DNA of 64,000 bases from Aequorivita vitellina (GCF_022008365.1 NZ_JAIRBA010000006.1:1-64000); one strand, 5' to 3'. Shown: positions 53,488 to 63,547, counted from the stretch's first letter. Notes: generated by a model not told the origin, from the letters alone. Made by a program: numbers and translations.

Positions 53488-53506
53488 AAAGTTTAATTAA
53501 AATTCA

Positions 53507-53536
53507 GAAAAGAGAGCCGTTTTGGTTCTCTTTTTT
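53507..53536 (+). terminator. Terminator after the DUF4331 pair
   Basis: AAAGAGAGCC pairs with GGTTCTCTTT (one mismatch) around a short loop and continues into T6. Confidence 0.65.
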
Positions 53537-53580
53537 GGTTTAACAAAAACGTTAACCAGCTTAAAACAATATATTTTGTT

Positions 53581-54858
53581 ATGAAAAAACTTTTTGCAAT
53601 AGCTGTTGCAGTGGTTCTTTTTGGATGCCAGGAAAAGGCTGAAAAAATTACAGACAGTAATGACTACAACCAATATTTAAGCACCAAAAACACGCCTTCA
53701 AAAGATGCCATTGAAACGCAGTTTGAATTTTGGCAGAAACGCTTCAACAATGATTCTACGCATTTAATGGAAATGAGCCGTCTGTCTGGAATACACGCAG
53801 CGCTTTTTGGGAGTACGGGCGATATTTCAGAATTGAAAGCTTCAGAGGCGTTGATTAAAAAATCACTAACTACTTCAGCTAGGAATAAGGACACTTATTT
53901 GCGAAGTTTGGCGCACAATTATATTTCGCAGCATCGTTTTAAGGAAGCGCAGGTTTTGTTGGATAGCGCATATACCTATCCCGACAATAGAAGAGAAACT
54001 GAAATGATGCTTTTTGACGTGGCGATGGAACTGGGCAATTACCAAAGTGCCGATACGCTCTTGGGAAAAATAAAAGACACTAAGGATTTCAATTACCTTA
54101 TTCGCTTGGCAAAATGGAGCGATCATAATGGCAATCTTGATGCTGCCATTAAATATTTAGAACAAGCTCAGCAAATAGCAGAGGAGCGCAACAATAAAGA
54201 TTTTAAACTATGGATTTACAGTAATATCGGCGACTTTTATGGACACGCTGGTAGACTTAAAGATTCGTATAATAGCTATTTAAAAACCTTAGCATTGGAG
54301 CCCGATAACCATTATGTAAAAAAACAAATAGCTTGGATAATTTATTCTTTTGAAAAAAATACTGAAGAAGCAAACCGCATTTTAGATTCAGTAATGGTGA
54401 ATCATAAAGCGCCGGATTATCATTTATTAAAAGCCGAAATGGCAAATTTTGAAGGAAATACTTCCGAAGTAAAAAAGCAAAGAAATCTGTTTCTAAAAGC
54501 AGCTAAAAATCCAAATTACGGAGGAATGTACAATACGTATTTAATAAATGCATATACCGAAACAGCCCCAGAAAAAGCCTTGAAATTAGCCGAATCCGAA
54601 GTTAATAATCGCGCTACGCCCGAAACATATCAATTGTTAGCCTATGCTCAGTTGAAAGTAGGACAAAAAGAAGCGGCCTTAAAAACCATTGAAAATTACG
54701 TTGAAGGAAAAACGTCTGAGCCAAAGGCGCTTTTTCACGCTGCATTAATATACAAAGCAAACGGAATGACAGAAAAAGTAGCAGCATTAAAAGAAGAACT
54801 GCTGGAAGCAAGCTATGAGTTGGGACCAGTGACAACGAGAGAAATTATAAAACTCTAG
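53581..54858 (+). CDS. TPR-repeat lipoprotein
   Basis: The product has 425 residues with lipoprotein Cys16 (VVLFGC). It is made of TPR-like repeats, for example GNLDAAIKYLEQAQQIAEER and GRLKDSYNSYLKTLALEPDN, through to the C-terminus. It follows the DUF4331 pair and probably belongs to the same surface assembly, although a terminator lies between. Function unknown. Confidence 0.8.
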   Translation: MKKLFAIAVAVVLFGCQEKAEKITDSNDYNQYLSTKNTPSKDAIETQFEFWQKRFNNDSTHLMEMSRLSGIHAALFGSTGDISELKASEALIKKSLTTSARNKDTYLRSLAHNYISQHRFKEAQVLLDSAYTYPDNRRETEMMLFDVAMELGNYQSADTLLGKIKDTKDFNYLIRLAKWSDHNGNLDAAIKYLEQAQQIAEERNNKDFKLWIYSNIGDFYGHAGRLKDSYNSYLKTLALEPDNHYVKKQIAWIIYSFEKNTEEANRILDSVMVNHKAPDYHLLKAEMANFEGNTSEVKKQRNLFLKAAKNPNYGGMYNTYLINAYTETAPEKALKLAESEVNNRATPETYQLLAYAQLKVGQKEAALKTIENYVEGKTSEPKALFHAALIYKANGMTEKVAALKEELLEASYELGPVTTREIIKL

Positions 54859-54910
54859 TTTAATTAAAACCCTATTGCACTTTATTACGTAAGTATTATA
54901 GAGGTTGGTT

Positions 54911-55006
54911 ATCTACCACGAAATTGGTAGATTTTACAAAACCAGATAATCTGGTTTTAGAGTTTTTTTGTTAGTTAAAGCGTTCGCAATTTGCGGGCGC
55001 TTTTTC
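54911..55006 (+). terminator. Cluster of three hairpins downstream of the TPR lipoprotein
   Basis: The three are ATCTACC/GGTAGAT (54911-54932), AAAACCAGA/TCTGGTTTT (54938-54958, followed by a T run) and AAGCG..CGCA/TGCG..CGCTT (about 54977-55003, followed by T5). They fill most of the 267-bp gap. The last two are good terminators. Confidence 0.6.
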
Positions 55007-55072
55007 ATTTAAAGCCTATTTGAAAGTTTGGTCACTTGAAATAGTAGTTGGAAGAGGTACTTATCGAGTCAA

Positions 55073-55105
55073 AAAAAACCTACACGCAAATACGTATAGG
55101 TTTTT
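55073..55105 (-). terminator. Terminator of the sigma/anti-sigma operon
   Basis: AAAAACCTA pairs with TAGGTTTTT across a 14-nt loop, 20 bp after the anti-sigma stop on the minus strand. Confidence 0.6.
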
Positions 55106-55125
55106 AATTCAATTTACTAATTCAT

Positions 55126-55920
55126 TTAAATAGTTATCATTCCTAAAGTATATAGTTGAGATAAGGTTGGTGTTTCACTTCCGCCTTCGGGCTCTAATGT
55201 TATACCAAACGCTTCGGGGTCTGGAAAGTTTACAAATTTATAAATTCCTTCACCTATTTTGTTGTCGGCATCAATTAAACCTACACTCGTAGGAGTTAGT
55301 GGTTCCATTTTAAGCGACCAAACTTGGTAAACTTTTCCGCGCGGCGGCGTAGGTAAACCTTTGACGTCTATATAGGCCACGTTTTCTTTTTTATTCAAAA
55401 ATACTTTTGCAAATGCATCGGGAGCGACGGCTTGATTTCCTGGTAGTGTATAAGCTTGGTAATCTTTAGAGCGTAAAACCTCGAGCACTTCCGCGTTTTC
55501 GGCAAGTTGATTTTCTGCTTTTGATTTTTCTTCGCGTAAGGTATTATTTTCAATGGTGGTTACTTTAAGCGATTTGTTTAAATCGTTGGTTTGTTTCAAC
55601 ATCCACATAATTCCGCCCATAAATAGTATTGCCGCAGCCCAGCCGGTTATTGCAGGCCAGTTTATCGCTCTAACTTTTGTACTTCCGGTATTTCCTGTTT
55701 TTCTAATTCTTTCTAAAATATACGACCAAGTCATGGCTTGTACGGGCGGGGCAACAGCTTCGGCCAAATGCAGTAACGACTTCTCTATAAGTTCTAACTC
55801 CCGTTTTACTTCTGGGAATTGGTTAACAGCCTTTTCTATTTCTAATGCCTCGTCCTCCGGCAAGGCGCCGCAGACGTACATTTCTAATTTTCCTGATGCT
55901 ATTATTTCTTCGGGGTTCAT
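55126..55920 (-). CDS. Anti-sigma factor (RskA-like)
   Basis: The product has 264 residues. A short cytoplasmic N-terminal domain (SGKLEMYVCGALPEDEALEI) is followed by one membrane segment (WAAAILFMGGIMWML), a coiled coil, and a C-terminal RskA-like domain (YIDVKGLPTPPRGKVYQVWS in part, then FGITLEPEGGSETPT). It lies 6 bp after the ECF sigma gene and should hold that sigma factor at the membrane. Confidence 0.9.
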   Translation of the reverse strand: MNPEEIIASGKLEMYVCGALPEDEALEIEKAVNQFPEVKRELELIEKSLLHLAEAVAPPVQAMTWSYILERIRKTGNTGSTKVRAINWPAITGWAAAILFMGGIMWMLKQTNDLNKSLKVTTIENNTLREEKSKAENQLAENAEVLEVLRSKDYQAYTLPGNQAVAPDAFAKVFLNKKENVAYIDVKGLPTPPRGKVYQVWSLKMEPLTPTSVGLIDADNKIGEGIYKFVNFPDPEAFGITLEPEGGSETPTLSQLYTLGMITI

Positions 55921-55926
55921 AATATT

Positions 55927-56460
55927 TTATCCTAAGACTAGTACCCGTAATTCATTAATACAGGTTCTGTTTTTTGTTTTTATAGTTCCTAAAGGTATAT
56001 CCAGTGTTTTTGAAGCTTCAACTTGTGTATAGCCCTTAAAATACAAGAGATCTATAATTTTTATACAAGTGGGTTTTAGCGCGTCAACAAACTTCTTTAA
56101 ACCAATGGAGTTTGTAAATTTGTTTAAACTATCAGAGGATGATAATATATCTACGAAGTTTGACGTACTAAGGTTTTTTCTAGTGTTTTTAAATGCTTTT
56201 GAACGTGTTTCATCAATAGCTGTATTGCGCGCTATATTGAGCAACCACGTAAAAAAACGACCTTTATTTACATTATATGAACTTGCATTATTCCACACTT
56301 TTATAAATACATCTTGCAATAATTCTTCTGCAGTTTCTTCATCTAAAACGATGCTATAGATTATGCCGTAAATGGCTTCGCTGTACATTGTGTATAATTG
56401 GGAGAAAGCTTTTTCACTTCCGTTTTGCATCTCTTTAATGAGATCATTGGGTTGTTCCAT
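55927..56460 (-). CDS. ECF RNA polymerase sigma factor
   Basis: The product has 177 residues. Region 2 is EEIAEELLQDVFIKVW-like (DEETAEELLQDVFIKVWN) followed by FFTWLLNIARNTAID. Region 4 is LLYFKGYTQVEASKTLDIP with GTIKTKNR. It is co-transcribed with its anti-sigma factor and is divergent from the M36 protease gene. Confidence 0.93.
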   Translation of the reverse strand: MEQPNDLIKEMQNGSEKAFSQLYTMYSEAIYGIIYSIVLDEETAEELLQDVFIKVWNNASSYNVNKGRFFTWLLNIARNTAIDETRSKAFKNTRKNLSTSNFVDILSSSDSLNKFTNSIGLKKFVDALKPTCIKIIDLLYFKGYTQVEASKTLDIPLGTIKTKNRTCINELRVLVLG

Positions 56461-56557
56461 AGAACCGTTTATTTTTTGTGAAGTAAATGTACCGAAATAT
56501 TTAATTAAACATGGAAACAGAATAAAATTGTTTTTTTTACAAGTAAACTATGTTAAA

Positions 56558-56565
56558 TATCTTTG
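56558..56565 (+). promoter_or_regulatory. Possible -7 box for the M36 protease gene
   Basis: TATCTTTG matches TAnnTTTG, 95 bp upstream of the start codon. No clear -33 element is seen at the right distance. Confidence 0.25.
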
Positions 56566-56660
56566 GAATTTTAATAAAATGTTGTGATAAAATTAATTTT
56601 TAATAGCTTTACCATTCTTAACTACCCTTAAACTTATATTAATCTAAACCGAAACAACAA

Positions 56661-59600
56661 ATGAAGAAAATTACCTGGAGTTTATTCCTGGCAATGATGC
56701 TCGTATCTACGGGCACTTTGGTTGCGCAAAATTATTCAGAAGCGATCAACCAACAATTAAGTCATTACTTAGAGCAAAATGAATTATTGCCGCAAGACGT
56801 ACAATGGCAAGTAACGAGTGAAAGCCTTAGCAGTACTAGTGGTATTCAGCACGTTTATTACAGACAATTATTTAATGGAATTGAAATTTATGGAACTGAA
56901 TCTAGTATCCATTTAATGTCTAACGGAAATGTAATTTCAAAAGACAGTAGGTTCATTAAAAACACTTCAGAAAAATTAACAGGATCCAGCACTCCAGCAC
57001 TTACGGCTATTCAAGCTGTGCAAGCTGCTGCGGGATCATTAAACTATTCTATTTCTGAATCAATTTCAATTTTAAAAGGCGCAAAAGGCGTGGACAGAGA
57101 AACGTTGTTGAGTGATGGCGGTATTTCCTTAAGCCCCATTCCAGCAAAATTGATGTATGCTATAACCGAAACAAACGAATTGGTTTTAACTTGGGATATT
57201 TCAATTCAAGAAAAAAGCCAGCAAGATTGGTGGAGTTTAAGAGTTGATGCCAATACTGGAGCAATTGTAAACCGCGCGAACTGGATGGTAAGCTGTGCAA
57301 TTCATCACGATCATAGCAACCACGTGAAAGAGATGAACTTTAACTCAAACTTATTCGACATTCCTAATTACAATGCGGTTGTTTCGGAAGCTCCAGCTGC
57401 TTGTACCGAGTGTTACGAGGTTTTTGCCTTGCCACTTGAAAGCCCATATTATGGAGCACGTACTATTGAAGTGCAACCTGCAAACGCTACTGCTTCTCCC
57501 TTTGGTTGGCACGATACCGATGGTGTTGCCGGTGCAGAACATACTACAACTCGCGGAAATAATGTAAACGCTTATGAAGATGGAAACAACCCAGGTTATC
57601 AACCAGATGCTGGTGCAAACTTAGAGTTTACGGGATATCCTTTTTCTCAAATTTACACCAATGCGAATCAATATGAAGATGCGGCAATTACAAACCTATT
57701 TTATATGAATAATGTTTTTCACGACATTATGTATCAATATGGTTTTGATGAAATAAGCGGAAACTTCCAAGAAAACAATTATGGTAATGGAGGTCAAGGT
57801 AGCGATTCTGTAAATGCTGAAGCACAAGACGGATCTGGTACATGTAACGCGAACTTTGGAACACCACCAGATGGAGGGAATCCAACCATGCAGATGTACA
57901 TTTGCAGCGATAAAGATGGCGATTTTGACAATCTTGTAATAATGCACGAATATGGTCATGGTGTTTCAAACCGTTTAACTGGTGGTCCTGGAGCCTCTGG
58001 ATGTTTACAAAACGCAGAGCAAATGGGTGAAGGCTGGAGTGATTTCTTCGGAGCTTTATTAACCATTGAGCCTGGCGATGCAGGCACCGATTCTAGAGCT
58101 GTAGGTACCTACTTATTTGGCCAAGGCCAAGGAGGTGGAGGTATTCGCGATTATCCGTACAGTACAGATATGGGGATAAATCCACAAACGTATGATTATA
58201 TTAAAACAGCGGCAGTGCCTCACGGAGTAGGTTCTGTTTGGGCTCAAATGCTATGGGAAGTTACCTGGGCATTAATAGATGAGCACGGCTTTAATCCTGA
58301 TGTATATACTGTTACTGGAGATGTTAACCAAGATGCTGGTAATATTCAAGCACTGGTATTGGTTACTGAAGGTATGAAACTTCAGCCTTGTAGCCCTGGT
58401 TTTATAGATGGTCGTGATGCAATTATGGCTGCCGATCAAGCAATTTACGGAGGTGCAAACATCTGCTTACTTTGGGATGCTTTTGCAAAAAGAGGATTAG
58501 GTTATAGTGCAAGTCAAGGATCTTCAGGAAGTAGAAGCGACGGAACACAAGCTTTTGATACTCCTTCGCAAACTGCTACTTTATCTGTTTTAGAAGAAGT
58601 ATGTGCTTCTTCACCTGTGTTAACCGATTTAGGTGGTGGAACTCCTAGCGGAGGGACTTACAGCGGGGTTGGAGTAACTGATAACGGAAACGGATCTACG
58701 TTTACATTTGATCCAGCAGCAGCTGGCGTTGGTGTTCACACTATTACTTATGATGTGCCATCTGGACCTTGTTCAATAGCTTCTAGTGCTACAGATACAA
58801 TTGAGGTTTTAGCGGTGCCTAATGGACCAACTACTACGGGAGTTACAGATTTCTGTGTGGGCGAGCCAGTAACGGTAACAGCAACGTTAAACGACCCTAA
58901 CAACGTAATAAGATGGTTTGATGCTTTAACTGGTGGTAACTTCTTATTTGAGGGTACTTCATACACATTTACTCCTACGGGAACAATAGATGTCTATGCC
59001 CAAGAAAGTGCACCTGGACCATTGTCACAATTAGTTGTTTCAGAAATTAATTTAGAAACTCCAGATAGATTTGAGATTCAAAATGTGGGTGTGGCAACAG
59101 ACTACACAGGTTATCGAGTAGCGGTTAGCGATACGCCTTATGGCGATATAAATTCGGTAAACAGTATTGTTCAAACACTTAGCAATATGGGTCCAGATTC
59201 AGTAGTGGATTGGAACGATGATGGCGGAACTGGCTACTGGGGTAATAACTTATTCTGGGATGATGGAGGAACTGGTTGGATTTTAATAATTGATCCAAGT
59301 GGAAACGTTGTAGATTCTGTATTCTGGAATTTTAGCGCTGCAGAAATTGCAGGATTTAACGTAACCATCGCAGGTTTTAATATTACCGCTGCCGATCTTG
59401 ATTGGACTGGCGTTGGCGCACCATTAAACTCAGATTGTTCTTCAGGTTCATTCAGAAGAGTTGGCGATTTAAACACAGCTGCCGATTGGTCTGGAACTTG
59501 TGAACCAGCAGATTTTGGAACTCCTAATAGCGATATTAATTTAGGAACTCCGGGTTGTGCAGGCGAAAGAACGCTTACTGAGGTTATTGCAGAAACCGAA

Positions 59601-60107
59601 GATCCAGTAATTACGTGTCCTGCAGATCTTGAAGTTGAAGTTCCGCAAGGCTCTCAGTTTACATTGCCAGATTATACAGGCGATGCAACGGCAACAGATA
59701 ACTGTCCAGATCCAGCGATTACACAAAGTCCTGCCCCAGGTACTATGGTTGGTGTAGGTGTAACTACAATTACAATGACAGCAACAGACGGAGCTGGCAA
59801 TACAGACGATTGTACCTTTACAGTTACTGTGGATGAGGTTTTAGGTCTTGGCGACAATGAATTTTACAATAACATTCTATTGTATCCAAACCCAACATCG
59901 GGTCAACTTACATTGCTTAATAAAACTACTACACAACTTACAAATGCAATTATTACAGATGTAAAAGGTAGAGTTATTAAAACAATCGATTTAAGTGAAA
60001 CAGGAGTTGAAACCAATTTCTCTTTAGAAAGCCTTGCAACTGGAATGTATTTTATTAAAATTAATGCAGCAGACACAAGCATTGTTAAGCGTATTGTAAA
60101 ACAATAA
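56661..60107 (+). CDS. Secreted M36 (fungalysin-type) metalloprotease with type IX secretion signal
   Basis: The product has 1148 residues. A signal peptide is followed by an FTP/PepSY-type propeptide (about 30-215) and the M36 catalytic domain with zinc-binding HEYGH at 429-433 and the third ligand E457 in GEGWSD. A disordered/Ig-like middle follows, with segments resembling lamin-tail and HYR domains (NCPDPAITQSPAPGT, TATDGAGNTDDC). The C-terminal type A sorting domain (LYPNPTSGQLTLLN, then LATGMYFIKI) directs export by the type IX system and surface attachment or release. Confidence 0.95.
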   Translation: MKKITWSLFLAMMLVSTGTLVAQNYSEAINQQLSHYLEQNELLPQDVQWQVTSESLSSTSGIQHVYYRQLFNGIEIYGTESSIHLMSNGNVISKDSRFIKNTSEKLTGSSTPALTAIQAVQAAAGSLNYSISESISILKGAKGVDRETLLSDGGISLSPIPAKLMYAITETNELVLTWDISIQEKSQQDWWSLRVDANTGAIVNRANWMVSCAIHHDHSNHVKEMNFNSNLFDIPNYNAVVSEAPAACTECYEVFALPLESPYYGARTIEVQPANATASPFGWHDTDGVAGAEHTTTRGNNVNAYEDGNNPGYQPDAGANLEFTGYPFSQIYTNANQYEDAAITNLFYMNNVFHDIMYQYGFDEISGNFQENNYGNGGQGSDSVNAEAQDGSGTCNANFGTPPDGGNPTMQMYICSDKDGDFDNLVIMHEYGHGVSNRLTGGPGASGCLQNAEQMGEGWSDFFGALLTIEPGDAGTDSRAVGTYLFGQGQGGGGIRDYPYSTDMGINPQTYDYIKTAAVPHGVGSVWAQMLWEVTWALIDEHGFNPDVYTVTGDVNQDAGNIQALVLVTEGMKLQPCSPGFIDGRDAIMAADQAIYGGANICLLWDAFAKRGLGYSASQGSSGSRSDGTQAFDTPSQTATLSVLEEVCASSPVLTDLGGGTPSGGTYSGVGVTDNGNGSTFTFDPAAAGVGVHTITYDVPSGPCSIASSATDTIEVLAVPNGPTTTGVTDFCVGEPVTVTATLNDPNNVIRWFDALTGGNFLFEGTSYTFTPTGTIDVYAQESAPGPLSQLVVSEINLETPDRFEIQNVGVATDYTGYRVAVSDTPYGDINSVNSIVQTLSNMGPDSVVDWNDDGGTGYWGNNLFWDDGGTGWILIIDPSGNVVDSVFWNFSAAEIAGFNVTIAGFNITAADLDWTGVGAPLNSDCSSGSFRRVGDLNTAADWSGTCEPADFGTPNSDINLGTPGCAGERTLTEVIAETEDPVITCPADLEVEVPQGSQFTLPDYTGDATATDNCPDPAITQSPAPGTMVGVGVTTITMTATDGAGNTDDCTFTVTVDEVLGLGDNEFYNNILLYPNPTSGQLTLLNKTTTQLTNAIITDVKGRVIKTIDLSETGVETNFSLESLATGMYFIKINAADTSIVKRIVKQ

Positions 60108-60126
60108 TTAGCAATATTTATATTTT

Positions 60127-60163
60127 AAAAAACCCGCGTCAATTTATTTGACGCGGGTTTTTT
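60127..60163 (+). terminator. Strong terminator after the M36 protease
   Basis: A 16-bp stem (AAAAAACCCGCGTCAA and complement) around a 4-5 nt loop is followed by TTTTTT. Confidence 0.9.
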
Positions 60164-60192
60164 CATAACCCGCTTTTCAATAACTTTGGCAA

Positions 60193-60735
60193 ATGAAAAA
60201 AATAGTAGTCTTTGCCGGAAGTAACAGTAGCAAATCCATCAATCATAAATTAGTGAGTTTTGCGTCCTCCAAAATTACTGGACATACGGTTGAATTAATT
60301 AAATTAACAGATTATGACCTACCGATGTTTAGCGAAGATTTGGAACGTGAAAGAGGTTATTCTACAGATTTAAAATTGCTTTATAATAAAATAAAAGAAG
60401 CCGATGCATTGGTGATTTCGGTAAACGAACACAACAGAATGGTGTCGGCATATTTTAAAAATACTTTAGATTGGCTTTCACGCTTAGATCGAAAATTCCT
60501 AGATGGAAAGAATGTATTGTTAATGAGCACGTCCAACGGAAAACGTGGCGCTGCTTCGGCATTAGAATACGCTAAAAATATACTTCCGCGATTTGGTGCT
60601 ATTATTCTTGAAAGTTTTAGTATTCCTTCATTTTCTGAAAATTTTTCCGAAGAATCACAAGTAATAACAAACGAAGTGTTGCTTCTAGGGTTTAACGATG
60701 TACTTCAAAATTTTGCACACCAAATACAACAATAA
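60193..60735 (+). CDS. NADPH-dependent FMN reductase family protein
   Basis: The product has 180 residues with a flavodoxin-like fold: VVFAGSNSSKSINHKLVSF binds FMN phosphate, and ADALVISVNEHNRMVSAYFK then NTLDWLSR follow. It is an oxidoreductase of unknown acceptor, for example quinone or azo compounds. TAACTTTG just before the start could be a very close promoter box. It overlaps pabB by 1 nt. Confidence 0.88.
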   Translation: MKKIVVFAGSNSSKSINHKLVSFASSKITGHTVELIKLTDYDLPMFSEDLERERGYSTDLKLLYNKIKEADALVISVNEHNRMVSAYFKNTLDWLSRLDRKFLDGKNVLLMSTSNGKRGAASALEYAKNILPRFGAIILESFSIPSFSENFSEESQVITNEVLLLGFNDVLQNFAHQIQQ

Positions 60736-62036
60736 TGCGTACTATAAAGAAACTTTCTTTTTCTTTAAATGAAGTCAATAAAACTCGCTTATTGCACTGG
60801 GCACAACAGTTTGAGGAGGTAGTTTGGTTAGACAGCAACAATTATTCACAAAAACATGAAACCTATCAAGCTCTTTTGGCGGTAGATGCTTTTACTGCGC
60901 TAAAAACAGATGTTTACGACGCTTTCAGTAAATTAAAAGAATATCAAACTACTACCGCAGATTGGATTTTTGGATACCTTACGTACGATCTAAAAAACGA
61001 TGTAGAAAAACTTCATTCCAACAATTTTGATGGCTTAAATTTTCCGGATTTGTATTTTTTTCAACCTAAAAAAATCTTCCTTTTTTCTGAAAATAGTGTC
61101 GAACTTCATTATTTAAACATGGTTGCCGATGAAATAGAAGAAGATTGGGCTTCGATCTCTAAATCGTTGCAAAAACGCGGTACCGATAAAAACTTAAATC
61201 CCGTAAAAATTAATATTCGCACTACTAAAGATAACTACATACGTAAAGTAGAAGAAGTGCTGGAACATATTAAACGCGGCGATATCTACGAAGCAAACGT
61301 CTGCCAGGAATTTTATGCCGAAGACGCTGAAATTAAACCATTGCAAACGTTTCTTCAACTTAATAAAATTTCAAAACCACCCTTTTCGGTTTTTCTAAAA
61401 TTGAATAACTTTTTTGCGCTTTCAGCTTCTCCCGAGCGCTACATTAAAAGATCGGGAAACACCGTAATTTCCCAACCAATTAAGGGTACAGCAAAACGTA
61501 TAGAAAACGAAATTGAAGATTCAAAAATAGCACAACAACTGGCCAAAGACCCAAAAGAACGCAGCGAAAATATTATGATTACCGATTTGGTACGCAACGA
61601 CCTGGCTCGCATTGCAGAAAAGGGCAGCGTTACCGTTGATGAACTTTGTGCAATTTATACTTTTAAGCAAGTGCATCAAATGATTTCAACTGTTAGTTGC
61701 ACCGTTCCACAAGATTTTTCGAGTGTTGAGGTTTTAAGAAATACCTACCCAATGGGCAGTATGACGGGTGCACCCAAAATTTCAGCAATGCAGATTATTG
61801 AAGAAATAGAAGACGCCAAACGCGGACTTTATAGCGGCGCAATCGGCTATTTTTCGCCTACGGGAGATTTCGATTTTAATGTGGTTATCAGAAGTATTCT
61901 CTACAATGCATCAAAAAAATACGTCAGTTTTTCCGTTGGTAGCGCTATCACTAGTAATTCTGTTCCCGAAAAGGAATACGAAGAATGCTTGCTTAAAGCC
62001 AAGGCAATGCGGCAAGTTTTAAACCATACTTTATAA
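60735..62036 (+). CDS. pabB: Aminodeoxychorismate synthase component I
   Basis: The product has 433 residues of the chorismate-binding family (PabB/TrpE). Key blocks are HIKRGDIYEANVCQEFY, then SQPIKGTAKR, NIMITDLVRNDLARIAEKGS and YPMGSMTGAPKISAM. It converts chorismate to aminodeoxychorismate for folate synthesis, with a PabA partner elsewhere. PabB is preferred over TrpE because of the length and the isolated position away from trp genes. Confidence 0.88.
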   Translation: MRTIKKLSFSLNEVNKTRLLHWAQQFEEVVWLDSNNYSQKHETYQALLAVDAFTALKTDVYDAFSKLKEYQTTTADWIFGYLTYDLKNDVEKLHSNNFDGLNFPDLYFFQPKKIFLFSENSVELHYLNMVADEIEEDWASISKSLQKRGTDKNLNPVKINIRTTKDNYIRKVEEVLEHIKRGDIYEANVCQEFYAEDAEIKPLQTFLQLNKISKPPFSVFLKLNNFFALSASPERYIKRSGNTVISQPIKGTAKRIENEIEDSKIAQQLAKDPKERSENIMITDLVRNDLARIAEKGSVTVDELCAIYTFKQVHQMISTVSCTVPQDFSSVEVLRNTYPMGSMTGAPKISAMQIIEEIEDAKRGLYSGAIGYFSPTGDFDFNVVIRSILYNASKKYVSFSVGSAITSNSVPEKEYEECLLKAKAMRQVLNHTL

Positions 62037-62061
62037 GCCATTAAACTCATAAACTCATTTA

Positions 62062-62122
62062 TTAGCTTTTAAGCTTATAAATATATATTATTAGCTTAAA
62101 CGCTTATAAATATGTATATTTG
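62062..62122 (+). promoter_or_regulatory. Two near-repeats and a promoter box upstream of the SatD gene
   Basis: TTAGCTTTTAAGCTTATAAA (from 62062) and TTAGCTTAAACGCTTATAAA (from 62091) are near-identical and 29 bp apart. TATATTTG at 62115-62122 fits the -7 consensus. Because the gene product has a C-terminal HTH, the repeats may be its own operators. Confidence 0.45.
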
Positions 62123-62138
62123 AATAAATTTATTGTAA

Positions 62139-62825
62139 ATGAATTATTCAGTTATATCGGGCGATATTGTATCGTCAACAAGTTTAAGCATTCCGGACCA
62201 GAAATTTGTTGAGGAGAAATTAAAAATTTTAATTAGTGATTTAAAACATGAGTTTAATGTTTACGGTCGCATTATTAAAGGCGATTATTTAGAATGTGTC
62301 GTCCCCAATGCCACAGAAGGCTTGCAGGTAGCGCTGGCTATTAAAAGTTTTGTAAAAGCGATTTATATAGACGCTAAAAAATATACAAAAGAAGACAACC
62401 GCGTAAAACAATTCAAAATTCACGGAATTCGGCTTGCAATAGGGTATGGGCAACTAAGCCGATACAATCCCGAAGAAGGTGTGATAGACGGTGAGGCAAT
62501 TTATCTGTCTGGGCGAGAAATTAGTGGCGAATCAACCTACAATAAAGAACGTATTGTTATAAAAAACACCTTATTTTTTGCATCAAAGAATGAAGATTTA
62601 AATAAAAATTTTCAAACTTTACTCGCGCTATTAGACGTTTTGTTCAGTAAAGCTACGGCACGGCAATGCGAAGTATTATATTTAAAATTGATGAATAATC
62701 AAGAAGATGAAATAGCAAAACAACTCAATATTGGGCAATCTGCCGTAAATCAACATTCCACAAGTGTTGGCTGGAACGCCATTGATGAAGCCGTAAATTA
62801 TTTTAAAATGGTAATTTCAAAATAG
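62139..62825 (+). CDS. SatD family protein with C-terminal HTH
   Basis: The product has 228 residues. The N-terminal 150 (YSVISGDIVSSTSL and RIIKGDYLECVVP) look like a degenerate nucleotidyl-cyclase/GGDEF-type fold. The C-terminal part (ATARQCEVLYLKL, then EIAKQLNIGQSAVNQHS) is an HTH. SatD occurs next to DUF3307 genes in several phyla, as here (5-bp gap). The function is unknown but a regulatory role is likely. Confidence 0.8.
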   Translation: MNYSVISGDIVSSTSLSIPDQKFVEEKLKILISDLKHEFNVYGRIIKGDYLECVVPNATEGLQVALAIKSFVKAIYIDAKKYTKEDNRVKQFKIHGIRLAIGYGQLSRYNPEEGVIDGEAIYLSGREISGESTYNKERIVIKNTLFFASKNEDLNKNFQTLLALLDVLFSKATARQCEVLYLKLMNNQEDEIAKQLNIGQSAVNQHSTSVGWNAIDEAVNYFKMVISK

Positions 62826-62830
62826 AAACA

Positions 62831-63535
62831 ATGAAATTAGAAGAATTATTACTGCTTCAATTTATTGCACATCTGTGTTTAGACTACTTTTTTCAAACAG
62901 ATAAACTTGCAGTACAAAAAAATACAATTGGTTTTAAAAGTCCATTTCTCTATTGGCACGCATTGGCGTGTTTTGCGTTGGCGTGGTTATTTTCGTTGCA
63001 AATAGATTTTGTTTTGGCTGCTGCAATTATCGCTTTCACTCACTTTTTATTAGATGGTTTTAAGCGGCATCTCTGCAATAGCCGCTATTTTGGTCGGTAT
63101 GCCTATTTTATTGACCAAGCTATTCATTTGGCAATTATTACCCTGATTGTGTTTTTATTTAATAGATGGAACGGTATAAATCCATCGATAGATGTATCCC
63201 TTAATTTTAAATATTTATTGATAATTACAGGATATCTTGTTTGCCTAAAACCAGCAAATATTTTTATAAAAGAAGTCTTTAAAGCCACCGAAATACAAGT
63301 TAGTAGCGATAACGAAATGCCCAATGCCGGAAAAGTAATAGGCGTTTTAGAACGAATTTTAACGCTCACTTTTATCATCGTTTCACAATATTCGGCAGTT
63401 GGATTTTTAATTGCCGCCAAATCTATTTTGCGTTACGGAAATAACGAAACTTTAAAAACGGAATACGTGCTTATCGGCACGATGCTCAGCTTCGGAATTG
63501 CCGTTATTGCTGGAATAATTATTAATTTCTTTTAA
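62831..63535 (+). CDS. DUF3307 membrane protein
   Basis: The product has 234 residues with six or so membrane segments and the DUF3307 start (LLLQFIAHLCLDYFFQTDKL, then HFLLDGFKRH). It is co-transcribed with SatD. Function unknown. Confidence 0.85.
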   Translation: MKLEELLLLQFIAHLCLDYFFQTDKLAVQKNTIGFKSPFLYWHALACFALAWLFSLQIDFVLAAAIIAFTHFLLDGFKRHLCNSRYFGRYAYFIDQAIHLAIITLIVFLFNRWNGINPSIDVSLNFKYLLIITGYLVCLKPANIFIKEVFKATEIQVSSDNEMPNAGKVIGVLERILTLTFIIVSQYSAVGFLIAAKSILRYGNNETLKTEYVLIGTMLSFGIAVIAGIIINFF

Positions 63536-63547
63536 ATTTAAATCAAT

